This document shows, piece by piece, positions 25,697 to 34,267 of a stretch of DNA of 64,000 bases. Positions within the stretch are counted from its first letter, which is position 1; every line of letters starts with the position of its first letter. The DNA is from CAINVV01 sp038323575 (GTDB lineage: Bacteria > Bacteroidota > Bacteroidia > Bacteroidales > Prolixibacteraceae), in NCBI GenBank assembly GCA_038323575.1, contig JBBQHB010000010.1, positions 18,021 to 82,020 of the forward strand, written 5' to 3'. The notes under the pieces were generated by a model. That model was not told the DNA's origin. It saw only the letters and a program-made list of their open reading frames with translations, and searched no databases. The position numbers were made by a program, and so were the translations under genes.

Positions 25697-25852
25697 AAAG
25701 GATAAAGGATAAAGGATAAAGGATAAAGGATAAAGTAGACTTGGTTTTGAGGGGAAAGGTTGCGTTCTGTTAAAGTCAATTGAAGTTATTTTACTGGAAT
25801 TCAGATCGTTGCGTTCTTAACTTTATCCTTTATCCTTTATCCTTTACCCTTA
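25697..25852. repeat. Facing inverted arrays of a 7-nt unit (GGATAAA / TTTATCC)
   Basis: Five tandem GGATAAA units follow the SGNH stop (25698-25735). Four units in reverse orientation (TTTATCC) lie at 25821-25852. The intervening 85 bp is unique. The two arms could pair into a long hairpin. Confidence 0.8.
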
Positions 25853-25891
25853 TGAACACGGAATAATCAATTACAAAATAAAAGAAACATC

Positions 25892-26428
25892 ATGAATACA
25901 TGGTTTGAGTGCACGGCGAAATACGCCAAAATGGATGAGAACGGCCGCGAAAAGAAAGTAAGCGAAACCTACCTGTTGGATGCCATCTCCTTTACGGAAG
26001 CAGAAACGCGGATTTACAAGGAGCTGGTCGCCATGGTAAGCGGCGAATTTTCGGTAACCCGGATATCCCGGACCAACCTGGCAGAGATAATTCCTTCTGA
26101 AACGGGCGACCGTTGGTACAAAGCCAAAGTTACCTTCATTACTTTCGATGAGGAGAGCGGTAAAGAGAAACGGGTAAGCCAGTTTGTACTCGTATTCTCA
26201 GATACTGTCAGGAATGCTTTCGACCAGGTGATCGAGGCGATGAAAGGGATGATGGCCGATTTCGAAATCAGTGGTATTACCGAAAGCCCGATCGTGGATG
26301 TTTTCCCGTATGTACCTGAAGTACAGAAAATACCTGAGAATTTTACGAAAGTGATCAACGGCGATTTCCAGGTAGAGGATGACGAGTCAGAGACGTCTGT
26401 CGAAGAGGACGACCTGAGATTTAACTAA
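25892..26428 (+). CDS. DUF4494 domain protein
   Basis: 178 residues. MNTWFECTAKYAKMDENGREKKVSETYLLDA and VTFITFDEESGKEKRVSQ are typical of DUF4494, a Bacteroidota family of unknown function. The protein appears to contain two similar halves (TWFECTAKY...GREKKVSETYLLDA and RWYKAKVTF...GKEKRVSQFVLVFS), suggesting an internal duplication. Acidic tail (EDDESETSVEEDDL). No signal peptide, so cytoplasmic. Confidence 0.85.
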   Translation: MNTWFECTAKYAKMDENGREKKVSETYLLDAISFTEAETRIYKELVAMVSGEFSVTRISRTNLAEIIPSETGDRWYKAKVTFITFDEESGKEKRVSQFVLVFSDTVRNAFDQVIEAMKGMMADFEISGITESPIVDVFPYVPEVQKIPENFTKVINGDFQVEDDESETSVEEDDLRFN

Positions 26429-26486
26429 ATTACACTTTTGTCTGGTAATAATTATTTCACTTAAGTAGATTAGCACAAAATCGGCC

Positions 26487-26800
26487 ATGCCTAAGGCATT
26501 TTGGTAGGTTTGTGCGCATTTTTTCCACGGAATAAATTCCTAGGCTACAACATGGTTTGTGCCAAAGGCACACGGGATGAATCGTGCCTCTGGCACTCAG
26601 CCTTGATCTCAAAGGATTGTAGCCTGCATTCCCGGTTACCCATAATCCAACCTGTCAATGCCGTCAGGCATGGCCGATCTTGTAGCCTCGGAATTTATTC
26701 CGTGGAAAAATGTAAAGATTTATATCGTTAATATTCAGCATGTCAATGCCGTCAGGCATGGCCGATCTTGTAGCCTCGGAATTTATTCCGTGGAAAAATG
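26487..26800. repeat. REP-like cluster with a perfect 60-bp direct repeat and an inverted relative
   Basis: 26653-26712 and 26741-26800 are identical over 60 bp. Each contains two palindromes, ATGCCGTCAGGCAT and GAATTTATTC (within CCTCGGAATTTATTCCGTGG). A diverged copy in opposite orientation lies at about 26487-26560 (TTCCACGGAATAAATTCCTAGG). The 615-bp gap from 26429 to 27043 otherwise shows no gene. A degenerate copy (GTAGCCTCGTTATTTATTCAG) also follows the next gene at about 28457, so the alpha/beta hydrolase is bracketed by this family. Confidence 0.85.
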
Positions 26801-27043
26801 ATGTTGCTAAAAAGCAGTGCCGTAGGTCCGGCCCATTCTGTTTATTTGGCAGCAAACCAATGCAAACACAGTTTGGAATCAGAGAAATGTCCTTTGTACC
26901 GGCAGTTCCTGTCAGGAATAATCTGTTTCCATTCAACACTTCGCAAAGAATATTTTCTACATTTACCTTTAGAATGATTAACCTCATTCCCGTTCATGTA
27001 TCAGAATTCCGCCGAATAGACTCGAAAATATCAGATTCACAAA

Positions 27044-28459
27044 ATGTTACACGGAAAAAACCTTTTGAAATACAAAATATTCATCATTCTGATATTTATA
27101 TCCCAATTGTCTTTTACTCAAAATTTCAGGGGTTTATGGAAAGGACAATTTCAGAATAGTGATTCGATTATTCCTGTTCAGTTCAATGTGATGATACAAA
27201 AGGATTCAATGGTCGGGGTAATAATGCAAAAGCCTTATTTATGCTCTTTTACGGACAGCAGCTATGTCGGAGATACCCTTCAATTAAAATCTGCAAAGTA
27301 CAGGATTGCCTATAACTGCCATTTGACAGACAATAAAAATCAACTCACAGGTGAATTTGTGATGAACGGAAAGTATTATCACCTGGAAATGTCCAGGGGA
27401 AATTACGCTGTATATCGTCCGCAGGAACCTAAAAAGCCTTACCCCTATTATTCGGAAGACGTTGTCTTTTTCAATAAAAATGACAGTACCAGGCTTGCCG
27501 GGACTTTAACAATACCAGATAAAAAAGGCGAATTTCCTGCCGTTGTTTTAATTGGTGGTAGTTATCCGACCAATAGAAACGGTGAATCCAATCACCATAA
27601 AATGTTCCTGGTGCTGGCAGATTATTTAACAAGAAACGGAATTGCGGTACTGAGGTATGATGCAAGAGGAGTCAATAAATCATCAGGAAATTTTCATGAA
27701 TCCACACCGGCTGATTTTGCAAAAGATGTGATTTCCGGATACCACTATTTAGCCGAAAGAAAAGAAATAAACAGGAAAGCAATTGGCTTGATCGGACACA
27801 GTGAAGGTGGTCTGGTGGCATCCATAGCCGGATCTCTCTGCCATGAGATAGACTTTATCGTGTTACTGGCTAGTCCCGGTATTATGCTAAAAGAAATCTT
27901 CCTGTCTCAACTGGAGCAAAATCATAAATCCTTAGAAACCAGCAAAGAAAATTACGAATTTTGGAGAAAATTTTATGAATTATGTTACCTGTCGATTGAA
28001 CAAGGGAAGGAAACAAAAGCCATTAAAGATACACTAAATCGTTTACGAGAGGAGTACCTGAACCTTCAGCCAAAACCAGATTTCATTGATTATGCTATTT
28101 TTAGCTTTTATGAAATATTAAATATGAGCGCCAGTCCTCACAATCAATTTTGTATAACCTGCAATCCTTCTTACTATTTGGAAAAGGTGATTTGTCCGGT
28201 ACTTTCCTTAAACGGCAATAAAGACTTCATGGTGGAGGCCCGGATAAATCAGGATGCCATTAGAAAAGCGCTGATTGAGGGAGGAAACAAAGATTTTGAA
28301 CTATCTGTTTTGGATAGGTTAAATCATTCATTCCAGGAATGCAGAACAGGTTCAATAAGAGAGTATGGGGTAATTGAACAAACATTTTCGCCCAGGGCAC
28401 TCAACGATATATCGGATTGGATATTGAAGCATGCCAAAAAGGCAATCTGCAAGTTGTAG
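27044..28459 (+). CDS. Secreted alpha/beta hydrolase
   Basis: 471 residues. Signal peptide IFIILIFISQLSFTQ. An N-terminal beta-rich domain (about 20-125, with GLWKGQFQNSDSIIPVQF) precedes the alpha/beta hydrolase domain: nucleophile elbow GLIGHSEGGLVAS near residue 250, oxyanion region VVLIGGSYPTNRNG, VLRYDARGVNKSSG, a late acid in LSLNGNKDFMVEA and a His in LDRLNHSFQEC. This architecture resembles Bacteroidota peptidases/esterases labelled S9-like or acyl-esterase. Substrate unknown. Higher A+T than the arginine genes and enclosed by REP-like repeats. Confidence 0.83.
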   Translation: MLHGKNLLKYKIFIILIFISQLSFTQNFRGLWKGQFQNSDSIIPVQFNVMIQKDSMVGVIMQKPYLCSFTDSSYVGDTLQLKSAKYRIAYNCHLTDNKNQLTGEFVMNGKYYHLEMSRGNYAVYRPQEPKKPYPYYSEDVVFFNKNDSTRLAGTLTIPDKKGEFPAVVLIGGSYPTNRNGESNHHKMFLVLADYLTRNGIAVLRYDARGVNKSSGNFHESTPADFAKDVISGYHYLAERKEINRKAIGLIGHSEGGLVASIAGSLCHEIDFIVLLASPGIMLKEIFLSQLEQNHKSLETSKENYEFWRKFYELCYLSIEQGKETKAIKDTLNRLREEYLNLQPKPDFIDYAIFSFYEILNMSASPHNQFCITCNPSYYLEKVICPVLSLNGNKDFMVEARINQDAIRKALIEGGNKDFELSVLDRLNHSFQECRTGSIREYGVIEQTFSPRALNDISDWILKHAKKAICKL

Positions 28460-28508
28460 CCTCGTTATTTATTCAGTGTGATATGATGCATTAAAAATTG
28501 TATTCCTT

Positions 28509-28910
28509 TTATCCTCTAGCCCAAGTGTCGATATCGTCAATATTCCCATCAAAATCGTCATAATCGCCTAATTTACTATCAGTCAAGGCGTTGAAATAAT
28601 CTCTCTCGTAATCATCTTCACCTGGATCATAATTTGCATATTCGTCTTCATCAAAACTACTTTCATTGTTCTCTACAAAATCTTGTTCTATACAATCTTC
28701 ATCAAGATAATAACCAAATCTATTGAACATTTCCTTCTTTGTTATGTCATAAAAATAGATTTTATTCTCAGAGTCAAATGTTACTTTAAAAGTGTTTTGG
28801 AATTTCTCTAAATTTATTTGCTCAACCTGCTGATTAAGCTGAAAATCCGATGCCTCTATTACGGGTTTAACTTCAAAAATAGGTTACTGTTCTGGTGTAA
28901 TGAAGTTGTT
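28509..28910 (-). pseudogene. Remnant of an unidentified gene with a very acidic C-terminus
   Basis: 73 codons with a Met start at 28730 (MFNRFGYYLDEDC) end in a highly acidic tail (DDYERDYFNA, DDFDGNIDDIDTWARG). The same frame is open upstream for another 50 codons without a start (FEVKPVIEASDFQLNQQVEQ, FKVTFDSENKIYFYDITKKE) until a TAA near 28885. This looks like the 3' end of a longer gene interrupted by a stop. I do not recognise the family. The next 350 bp up to hicB show nothing convincing. Confidence 0.4.
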
Positions 28911-29244
28911 AACACACCAAAGATATAAAATTAGAGGTGGTCAAAAAATCAGTTTATAACGTGCCTGGATGGCACAGTTTAGCCATGTGTTCCGGTGCGA
29001 AATACTGGACCAAATGGGTTAATATATCTGGGCAATCCGTACATGATATACCGGATTTGTTTAAGAAAAGTAGGCTAACGGTCCTGACTTCGCTGCGTTG
29101 CAGGGATTTCTCAGAAAGCTAAAGATACGATTTTATTCAAACGCAACAAGAATTCGTTTTTAGAGTGACCGAAAAATAGTCCTCAGACTTCTCCTTTTGA
29201 TCCGTTCAAAAAATTGAGTTCTTTTAATTTGACCGCAGATAATG

Positions 29245-29252
29245 TATATTTG
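29245..29252 (+). promoter_or_regulatory. -7 box of the hicBA operon
   Basis: TATATTTG, an exact TAnnTTTG match, 17 bp before the chosen hicB start. It implies a very short leader and supports the start at MKKISITAI rather than the upstream in-frame Met at 29242, which lies 5' of the box. Confidence 0.55.
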
Positions 29253-29268
29253 TGAAAAATATGACCCC

Positions 29269-29493
29269 ATGAAAAAAATAAGCATAACCGCAATAATCGA
29301 AAAAAGTCCGGATGGCTGGTATGTTGGGCAAATTGAAGAATTCCCCGAAGCAGTTTCGCAAGGGAAAACGATTAAAGAACTGCAGGAAAATCTAATTGAT
29401 GCATTAATTTTGCTTATGGAAACAAGGAAAGAAATCACATCTGCAACTTATATCGGAAGAAAGACAATGAGACGAAAGTTAAATTTTGTTTGA
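29269..29493 (+). CDS. hicB: HicB-family antitoxin
   Basis: 74 residues from MKKISITAIIEKSPDGWYVG. The partial RNase-H-like HicB fold is recognisable: IIEKSPDGWYVGQIEEFPEAVSQGKTIKELQENL is the hallmark. No C-terminal DNA-binding domain is evident, so this is the short form. It neutralises the HicA mRNA interferase. The antitoxin comes first and its stop overlaps the toxin start by one base (TGATG). The reverse order (hicA first) is the classical one. Confidence 0.88.
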   Translation: MKKISITAIIEKSPDGWYVGQIEEFPEAVSQGKTIKELQENLIDALILLMETRKEITSATYIGRKTMRRKLNFV

Positions 29494-29681
29494 TGAAAAG
29501 GGGCGAGTTTATAAAATACCTAAAGAAAAACAACTGTGATTTATTGAGAGAAGGTTCCAAACACAGTGTTTATTTCAACATGATAAACAATAAGCAAACC
29601 ACAATTCCACGTCATCCTGAAATTGCAGATATTCTTTGTAAAGTGATTTGTAAACAATTAGAAATCCCACCAGTCAAGTGA
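29493..29681 (+). CDS. hicA: HicA-family toxin (mRNA interferase)
   Basis: 62 residues from MKRGEFIKYLKKNNCDLLRE. HicA is a small dsRBD-like ribonuclease; the catalytic His is in EGSKHSVYF, and the IPRHPEIADILCKVICKQL C-terminus is typical. Both parts of the module look intact, and a strong terminator follows. Confidence 0.88.
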   Translation: MKRGEFIKYLKKNNCDLLREGSKHSVYFNMINNKQTTIPRHPEIADILCKVICKQLEIPPVK

Positions 29682-29708
29682 GGTCTTAAGGTGGGTCTTT
29701 GAAAATTA

Positions 29709-29750
29709 ACCCCCGTCGAATTTTGGCAATTTTACGGGGGTGTTTTTTTT
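29709..29750 (+). terminator. Strong rho-independent terminator after hicBA
   Basis: ACCCCCGT pairs with ACGGGGGT around a loop, followed by eight T. It lies between hicA and the convergent argE gene. Confidence 0.88.
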
Positions 29751-29779
29751 GGAAGCAATCAGGCAGAAATACAACCTCT

Positions 29780-30841
29780 CTATTGCAACTCCAACTGATC
29801 AAACAGTTTAATATAAATCTCAACTCCTTTCCTGATTTCCTCCAAATAAATGAATTCGTCGGCAGTATGCGACCGTGCCGATTCACCCGGACCAATTTTC
29901 ACGGAGGTACAAGGAATTACTGCCTGGTCGGAGGTTGTCGGCGAGCCGTAGGTTGAAAGCCCCAAAGCGATTCCTCTTTGCACAAGCGGGTGCTCAAGCG
30001 GAATGCCTGATGAATTTAAACGGAAAGACCTCGGCTTCACTTCAGACTCAATACTTCCGGCAATGATCTTGTAAACTTCTTCATTGGTATAGCACTCATT
30101 GGTGCGAACATCCGCCACAAACCGGCAGGAGTCGGGCACTACGTTGTGCTGGGTTCCGGATTCAATCATGGTAACCGAAATTTTTACGGGTCCCAGTATA
30201 GCTGAACATTCCGGAAAAGACAAATCTTTCAGAATATTAATATCAGCCAAAGCCTTGTAAATCGCATTCTCCCCTTCGTTCCGGGCTGCATGACCAAGTT
30301 TTCCTTTGGCCTCGCAATCCAATACCAGCAACCCTTTTTCTGCTACTGCCATCTGCATCCCGGTAGGCTCACCTACAACTGCCAGGTTGATTTTCCCGAA
30401 TTGCTTAAGAACAGATGCGATGCCGTTCAAACCGGACACCTCTTCTTCGGCGCTGGCACAAAAAATCAGGTTGTATGGCTGCGGTTTCTGCTCCAGGTGG
30501 CGAAAGGCACACAAAAGCGCTACTACAGATGCCCCGGCATCGTTGCTTCCAAGACCGGTCAGTTTCCCGTCCGCTTCCACTGCCCCGAATGGGTCATGGC
30601 TCCAGGCTTTGGCCGGCAGCACCGTATCTACATGTGAATCCAGCAAAATGGTCGGAAGATCCTCGTTCCACCCGGAAGAGAAAATCCAGACGTTGTTGCC
30701 TTCCCGGTAGGGTTGGTACCCCCATGCAGTCAGGGTTTGTTCTATCATAGTCGCAACGGGACCCTCCTCCCTGCTCAAAGAAGGGATTCTGATCATGGAA
30801 CGGAGAAGTGCGATAGAATCTTCGAGAAATACCGGGTTCAT
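29780..30841 (-). CDS. argE: M20 metallopeptidase, ArgE-type (acylcitrulline/acylornithine deacylase)
   Basis: 353 residues. Metal-site motifs: LLDSHVDTVLP (His70, Asp72), GLGSNDAGAS, ASAEEEVSGLNG (Glu-Glu catalytic/ligand) and a late His in GESARSHTADEF. As the last gene of the arginine block it should remove the N-acyl group. Because the carbamoyltransferase here acts on N-acylornithine, the physiological substrate is expected to be N-succinyl- or N-acetylcitrulline rather than acetylornithine (inference from pathway). Separated from argB by an inverted repeat pair. Confidence 0.88.
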   Translation of the reverse strand: MNPVFLEDSIALLRSMIRIPSLSREEGPVATMIEQTLTAWGYQPYREGNNVWIFSSGWNEDLPTILLDSHVDTVLPAKAWSHDPFGAVEADGKLTGLGSNDAGASVVALLCAFRHLEQKPQPYNLIFCASAEEEVSGLNGIASVLKQFGKINLAVVGEPTGMQMAVAEKGLLVLDCEAKGKLGHAARNEGENAIYKALADINILKDLSFPECSAILGPVKISVTMIESGTQHNVVPDSCRFVADVRTNECYTNEEVYKIIAGSIESEVKPRSFRLNSSGIPLEHPLVQRGIALGLSTYGSPTTSDQAVIPCTSVKIGPGESARSHTADEFIYLEEIRKGVEIYIKLFDQLELQ

Positions 30842-30870
30842 TTGCTGTAGATTATGGTTTGTTTTCCTTT

Positions 30871-30985
30871 CATAAAGTGACTAAAGTGAGCTAAAGTGAC
30901 TAAAGGTATGAACTCCAAACAATTTGTGATTGTGGCTTAAGTACTTTAGTCACTTTAGCTCACTTTAGTTCACTTTAGTTCACTT
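30871..30985. repeat. Inverted pair of CTAAAGTGA arrays between argB and argE
   Basis: 30877-30905 reads CTAAAGTGA/GCTAAAGTGA units. 30943-30985 is close to its reverse complement (CACTTTAGT/CACTTTAGC units). The unique spacer is about 38 bp. The arms share at least 28 bp of near-perfect complementarity, enough for a very stable hairpin inside the operon. Confidence 0.85.
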
Positions 30986-30986
30986 C

Positions 30987-31766
30987 CTACTCTAAAACGA
31001 GCCTGGTACCCCTCAACCCCTCCGAAATCCCGGCAGGATTGGTGATAACCACCACGCCTACACCACGGCGGAGGGCGGCAAAACCGTCTGATAATTTGGG
31101 GATCATGCCGCCTGTAACAACACCATCTTTTTTCAGTTGTTCGAAAAATTCAGGATTGATTTCATTGATTTTTGTGTGTTCATCTGTCTCATTCATCAGT
31201 ACGCCGGATTTCTCGAAACAGAAAATCAGTCTGACTTCGTAATCGAAACACATGGCAACTGCCAGTTCGGATGCTATGGTATCTGCATTGGTATTGAGCA
31301 GCTGGCCATGCCCGTCGTGGGTAATAGGGGCCATAACCGGCACGTCACCCGAGATAAGCAATTCATTTAATGCCTGGTAATTGACCTGTTTAACATCGCC
31401 TACAAACCCGTAATCAATTTCACCAACAGGACGCTTTACGGCACGGACGAGATCAAGGTCGGCACCGGTCAAACCAATGGCATTGTTGCCCAATGCCTGA
31501 AGACCGGCTACTATGTTCTTGTTGACCAGCCCCGCATAGACCATCGTGCACACTTTCAGTGTTTCGGCATCAGTAATTCTTCTTCCGTCTACTTTCTTGC
31601 TTTCCAGCCCAAGTTTTTCAGAAAGAATGGTTGCCGTTTTACCTCCTCCATGTACCAGAATTTTATTTCCGGCTATCCGTGAAAAATCTTTCAGAAAGGA
31701 TTTCAGGGAGGCTTCCTCTTCTACGACGTTTCCCCCTACCTTTATGATTGTCAAATGGTCACTCAT
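30987..31766 (-). CDS. argB: N-acylglutamate kinase (acetylglutamate kinase family)
   Basis: 259 residues, an amino-acid kinase fold. KVGGNVVEE at the N-terminus, HGGGKTATILSEKLG (acylglutamate binding), GLTGADLDLVRA, and the C-terminal GGMIPKLSDGFAAL. It phosphorylates the gamma-carboxylate of N-acylglutamate, the second step of arginine synthesis. Overlaps argF' by 4 bp (ATGA), so the two are translationally coupled. With a succinylornithine-type ArgF', succinylglutamate may be its real substrate; the sequence alone cannot settle this. Confidence 0.92.
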   Translation of the reverse strand: MSDHLTIIKVGGNVVEEEASLKSFLKDFSRIAGNKILVHGGGKTATILSEKLGLESKKVDGRRITDAETLKVCTMVYAGLVNKNIVAGLQALGNNAIGLTGADLDLVRAVKRPVGEIDYGFVGDVKQVNYQALNELLISGDVPVMAPITHDGHGQLLNTNADTIASELAVAMCFDYEVRLIFCFEKSGVLMNETDEHTKINEINPEFFEQLKKDGVVTGGMIPKLSDGFAALRRGVGVVVITNPAGISEGLRGTRLVLE

Positions 31767-32713
31767 AAATTACGCTCCAATATCATTTTTAAAACTGTCT
31801 GGGCCGAATATACGCGATTTTCTGCTTCCTTCACCACGATGGAAAGTTCACTGTCCAAAACTTCATCGGATACGATCATGTTTCTGCGTACCGGCAGGCA
31901 ATGCATGAACCTGGCATTGTTGGTCAGCTTCATTTTGTCCATCGTAACGGTCCAGTTCCTGTCTTTGGACAGAATTTTGCCGTAATCTCCGTATGCCGAC
32001 CAGTTTTTGGCATAGATGAAATCGGCTCCGGCAAAGGCTTTGTCCTGATTGTATTCAACTTTCAGATCACCCATAAATTCGGGAGCCAGTTCATAGCCTT
32101 CAGGATGCGTGACTACCAGTTCATAATCAGTTTGCCTCATCCACTCGACAAATGAGTTGGGCACCGCCTGCGGCAAAGCTTTGGGATGGGGTGCCCATGT
32201 AAGCACAACTTTGGGTTTTGGTTTGCGTTTGAACTCCTCGATGGTAAGCAGGTCGGCAAAACTCTGCAGCGGGTGACGGGTTGCCGCTTCCATGCTGACA
32301 ACCGGTACTCCGGCATACTCAATAAACTGGTTGAGGATTCTCTCCTCGTAATCATCTTCTTTGCTTTCGAAACGGGCAAACGCACGAACCCCGATGACAT
32401 CGCAATAGGTACCGATCACCGGAATAGCTTCGCGCAGGTGTTCCGGTTTGTCGCCATCCATCACAACGCCCAGTTCGGTCTCAAGACTCCAGCCATCCTG
32501 TTTGACATTCAGTACCATGCAATTCATTCCGAGGTTCATGGCAGCCTTCTGGGTACTTAACCTGGTGCGCAGGCTGGAGTCAAAAAAAATCAGGATCATG
32601 GTTTTGTTTTTACCAAGATGCTGGTAACCGTAAGGATTCTTCTTCACTTCCAGGGCTGTTTTTACCGCCTCTTTCAGGTTCGGAATATCGTAAACTGATG
32701 TAAAATGCTTCAT
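31763..32713 (-). CDS. argF': N-succinylornithine carbamoyltransferase
   Basis: 316 residues. Carbamoyl-phosphate site FDSSLRTRLS (residues 45-54), and CLPVRRN near the C-terminus. The residue that separates the two acyl-specific classes is Pro90, in MDGDKPEHL: the characterised Bacteroides fragilis succinylornithine enzyme has Pro90, whereas acetylornithine transcarbamylase of Xanthomonas has Glu in this loop. So this enzyme should transfer carbamoyl to N-succinyl-L-ornithine. Coupled to argB by a 4-bp overlap. Ordinary ornithine carbamoyltransferase is not seen in the window. Confidence 0.93.
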   Translation of the reverse strand: MKHFTSVYDIPNLKEAVKTALEVKKNPYGYQHLGKNKTMILIFFDSSLRTRLSTQKAAMNLGMNCMVLNVKQDGWSLETELGVVMDGDKPEHLREAIPVIGTYCDVIGVRAFARFESKEDDYEERILNQFIEYAGVPVVSMEAATRHPLQSFADLLTIEEFKRKPKPKVVLTWAPHPKALPQAVPNSFVEWMRQTDYELVVTHPEGYELAPEFMGDLKVEYNQDKAFAGADFIYAKNWSAYGDYGKILSKDRNWTVTMDKMKLTNNARFMHCLPVRRNMIVSDEVLDSELSIVVKEAENRVYSAQTVLKMILERNL

Positions 32714-32715
32714 AC

Positions 32716-33020
32716 TATTTTGGATTTTCGATTTTAGATTTTGGAATTTCGCCAGGCATCATTGTGGTCCTTAATGGGTATTTTTTGTCCTTTGTGGTAT
32801 AAAAGAATAAATAATTTTACCACAAAGGGCTCAAAGGGAAGCACTGAGGAGTACACAAAGGCGGCAATTTTGAACCATTAATATTAAAAAATATGAATTA
32901 TTATGCTAAAATACTGATAGTTGCGTTTCCACTTTATCCTTTATCCTTTCTCCTTTCTCCTTTCTCCTTTCTCCTTTATCCTTTATCCTTTCTCCTTTAT
33001 CCTTTATCCTTTATCCCTCC
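32716..33020. repeat. Repeat-filled gap between proA and argF'
   Basis: Three repeat types. 32716-32745 holds GATTTT-based units. 32787-32833 is an inverted pair CCTTTGTGGTA/TACCACAAAGG, followed by further ACAAAGG-like words to about 32866. 32925-33020 is about 13 units of CTTTATCC/CTTTCTCC that run into the end of proA. Translated frames here give only low-complexity peptides and are not genes. Confidence 0.85.
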
Positions 33021-34267
33021 CTTATCTGCCCCTTCCCCTCGACGATCCATTTATAGGTGGTTATCTCCTGCAACGCCATGGGGCCACGGGCGTGGAGTTT
33101 CTGTGTGCTGATACCTATTTCGGCTCCCAATCCGAACTGTCCGCCATCCGTAAAAGCCGTACTCGTATTGGCATATACAGCCGCAGCATCAACGGAAAGA
33201 ATAAATTGGTCCAGGGTTTCCCTGTTGACCGAAATGATTGCCTCACTGTGCTTTGAACTGTAAAGAGCAATATGATCAAGCGCTTCTGTTAACGAAGATA
33301 CAGTTTTTATCGCCATTTTGTAATCAAGAAATTCTGTTCCGAAAGAGTCGTCGACAGCCGGACGGAGCAAACCGGCAGGATAACTTCCTGTTAAGGCTTT
33401 CCTGGCTTCGGGATCGGCAAAAATTTCAACTTTGCTCTCTGCCATCAAACCAACCAGATAGGGCAGATCGGACAGACGGCTGCGGTGAACGATCAGGCAA
33501 TCCAAGGCATTGCACACACTCACCCTGCGGGTTTTTGCGTTGTTGATCACAACGCGGCCCATCTCTTTGTCACCATCCTTATCAAAATAGGTATGGCAGA
33601 TGCCGGCGCCTGTTTCGATGACTGGAATTTTTGCGTTTTCGCGGACATAGTCGATCAGTGCCTGACTTCCGCGAGGTATGATCAGATCTACATAACCCCT
33701 GGCATGAAGCAGCGCAGTGGTTGCCTCCCTGTCCGGAGGCAGCAGTATCAGGGCATTCTCATCTATTCCGGCGGTGTTCAGAACACTTTTAACAACGGAT
33801 ACGATCGCCCTGTTCGAGTGATCGGCATCACTACCGCCCTTCAGCACCACCGCATTTCCGGATTTGATACAGAGGGAAAAAACATCGAAAGTGACGTTGG
33901 GCCGTGCCTCATAAATGATGCCGATCACACCGAAAGGCACGCTGATTTTTTTAATCTTTAATCCGTTCGGAAGTTCTTCCTGACTGAGAATCCTCCCTAA
34001 CGGGGAAGGCAAAGCAGCAACATTCCGTATATCCGAAGCAATCGCTTCAATTCTTGGTTTGGTAAGTTGCAGCCTGTCGTATTTTGGATCCTTTGGATCC
34101 ATCAGGTCAAGATCTTTTTGGTTTTCCTTCAGGATCTCCGCTGCCGAGGCCTCTGCAGCGTCAGCCAGCCTGAGCAGCAGCTGGTTGATTTTCTCTGCTG
34201 ACAATTGAGCCAGTTTCCTGCTTGCCAGCAGGGCCAGGTCGAAACTATCGGTGTATTTTGTCCCCAT
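33011..34267 (-). CDS. proA: Gamma-glutamyl phosphate reductase
   Basis: 418 residues. GVIGIIYEARPNVTFDVFSLCIKSGNAVVLKGG is the family signature; the catalytic Cys is in RRVSVCNALDCLIVH. It reduces gamma-glutamyl phosphate to glutamate semialdehyde with NADPH, the second step of proline synthesis. Its start overlaps the proB stop by one base (TAATG). The last three codons run into a CTTTATCC-type repeat array, so the C-terminal residues may vary among strains. Confidence 0.95.
   Translation of the reverse strand: MGTKYTDSFDLALLASRKLAQLSAEKINQLLLRLADAAEASAAEILKENQKDLDLMDPKDPKYDRLQLTKPRIEAIASDIRNVAALPSPLGRILSQEELPNGLKIKKISVPFGVIGIIYEARPNVTFDVFSLCIKSGNAVVLKGGSDADHSNRAIVSVVKSVLNTAGIDENALILLPPDREATTALLHARGYVDLIIPRGSQALIDYVRENAKIPVIETGAGICHTYFDKDGDKEMGRVVINNAKTRRVSVCNALDCLIVHRSRLSDLPYLVGLMAESKVEIFADPEARKALTGSYPAGLLRPAVDDSFGTEFLDYKMAIKTVSSLTEALDHIALYSSKHSEAIISVNRETLDQFILSVDAAAVYANTSTAFTDGGQFGLGAEIGISTQKLHARGPMALQEITTYKWIVEGKGQIREG

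Noticed and set aside
25697..25852. CRISPR array
   Set aside because: The units are 7 nt and contiguous, with no spacers; no cas genes are present anywhere in the window.
26740..27159. A 139-codon plus-strand frame before the alpha/beta hydrolase
   Set aside because: Most of it is REP repeat sequence and it overlaps the hydrolase start, whose signal peptide is convincing.
28937..29122. 61-codon plus-strand frame
   Set aside because: No family resemblance, no promoter, and it lies in a stretch of apparent debris.
32893..33256. Open frames made of LYPLSF-like repeats
   Set aside because: These are translations of the CTTTATCC array plus the end of proA, not genes.
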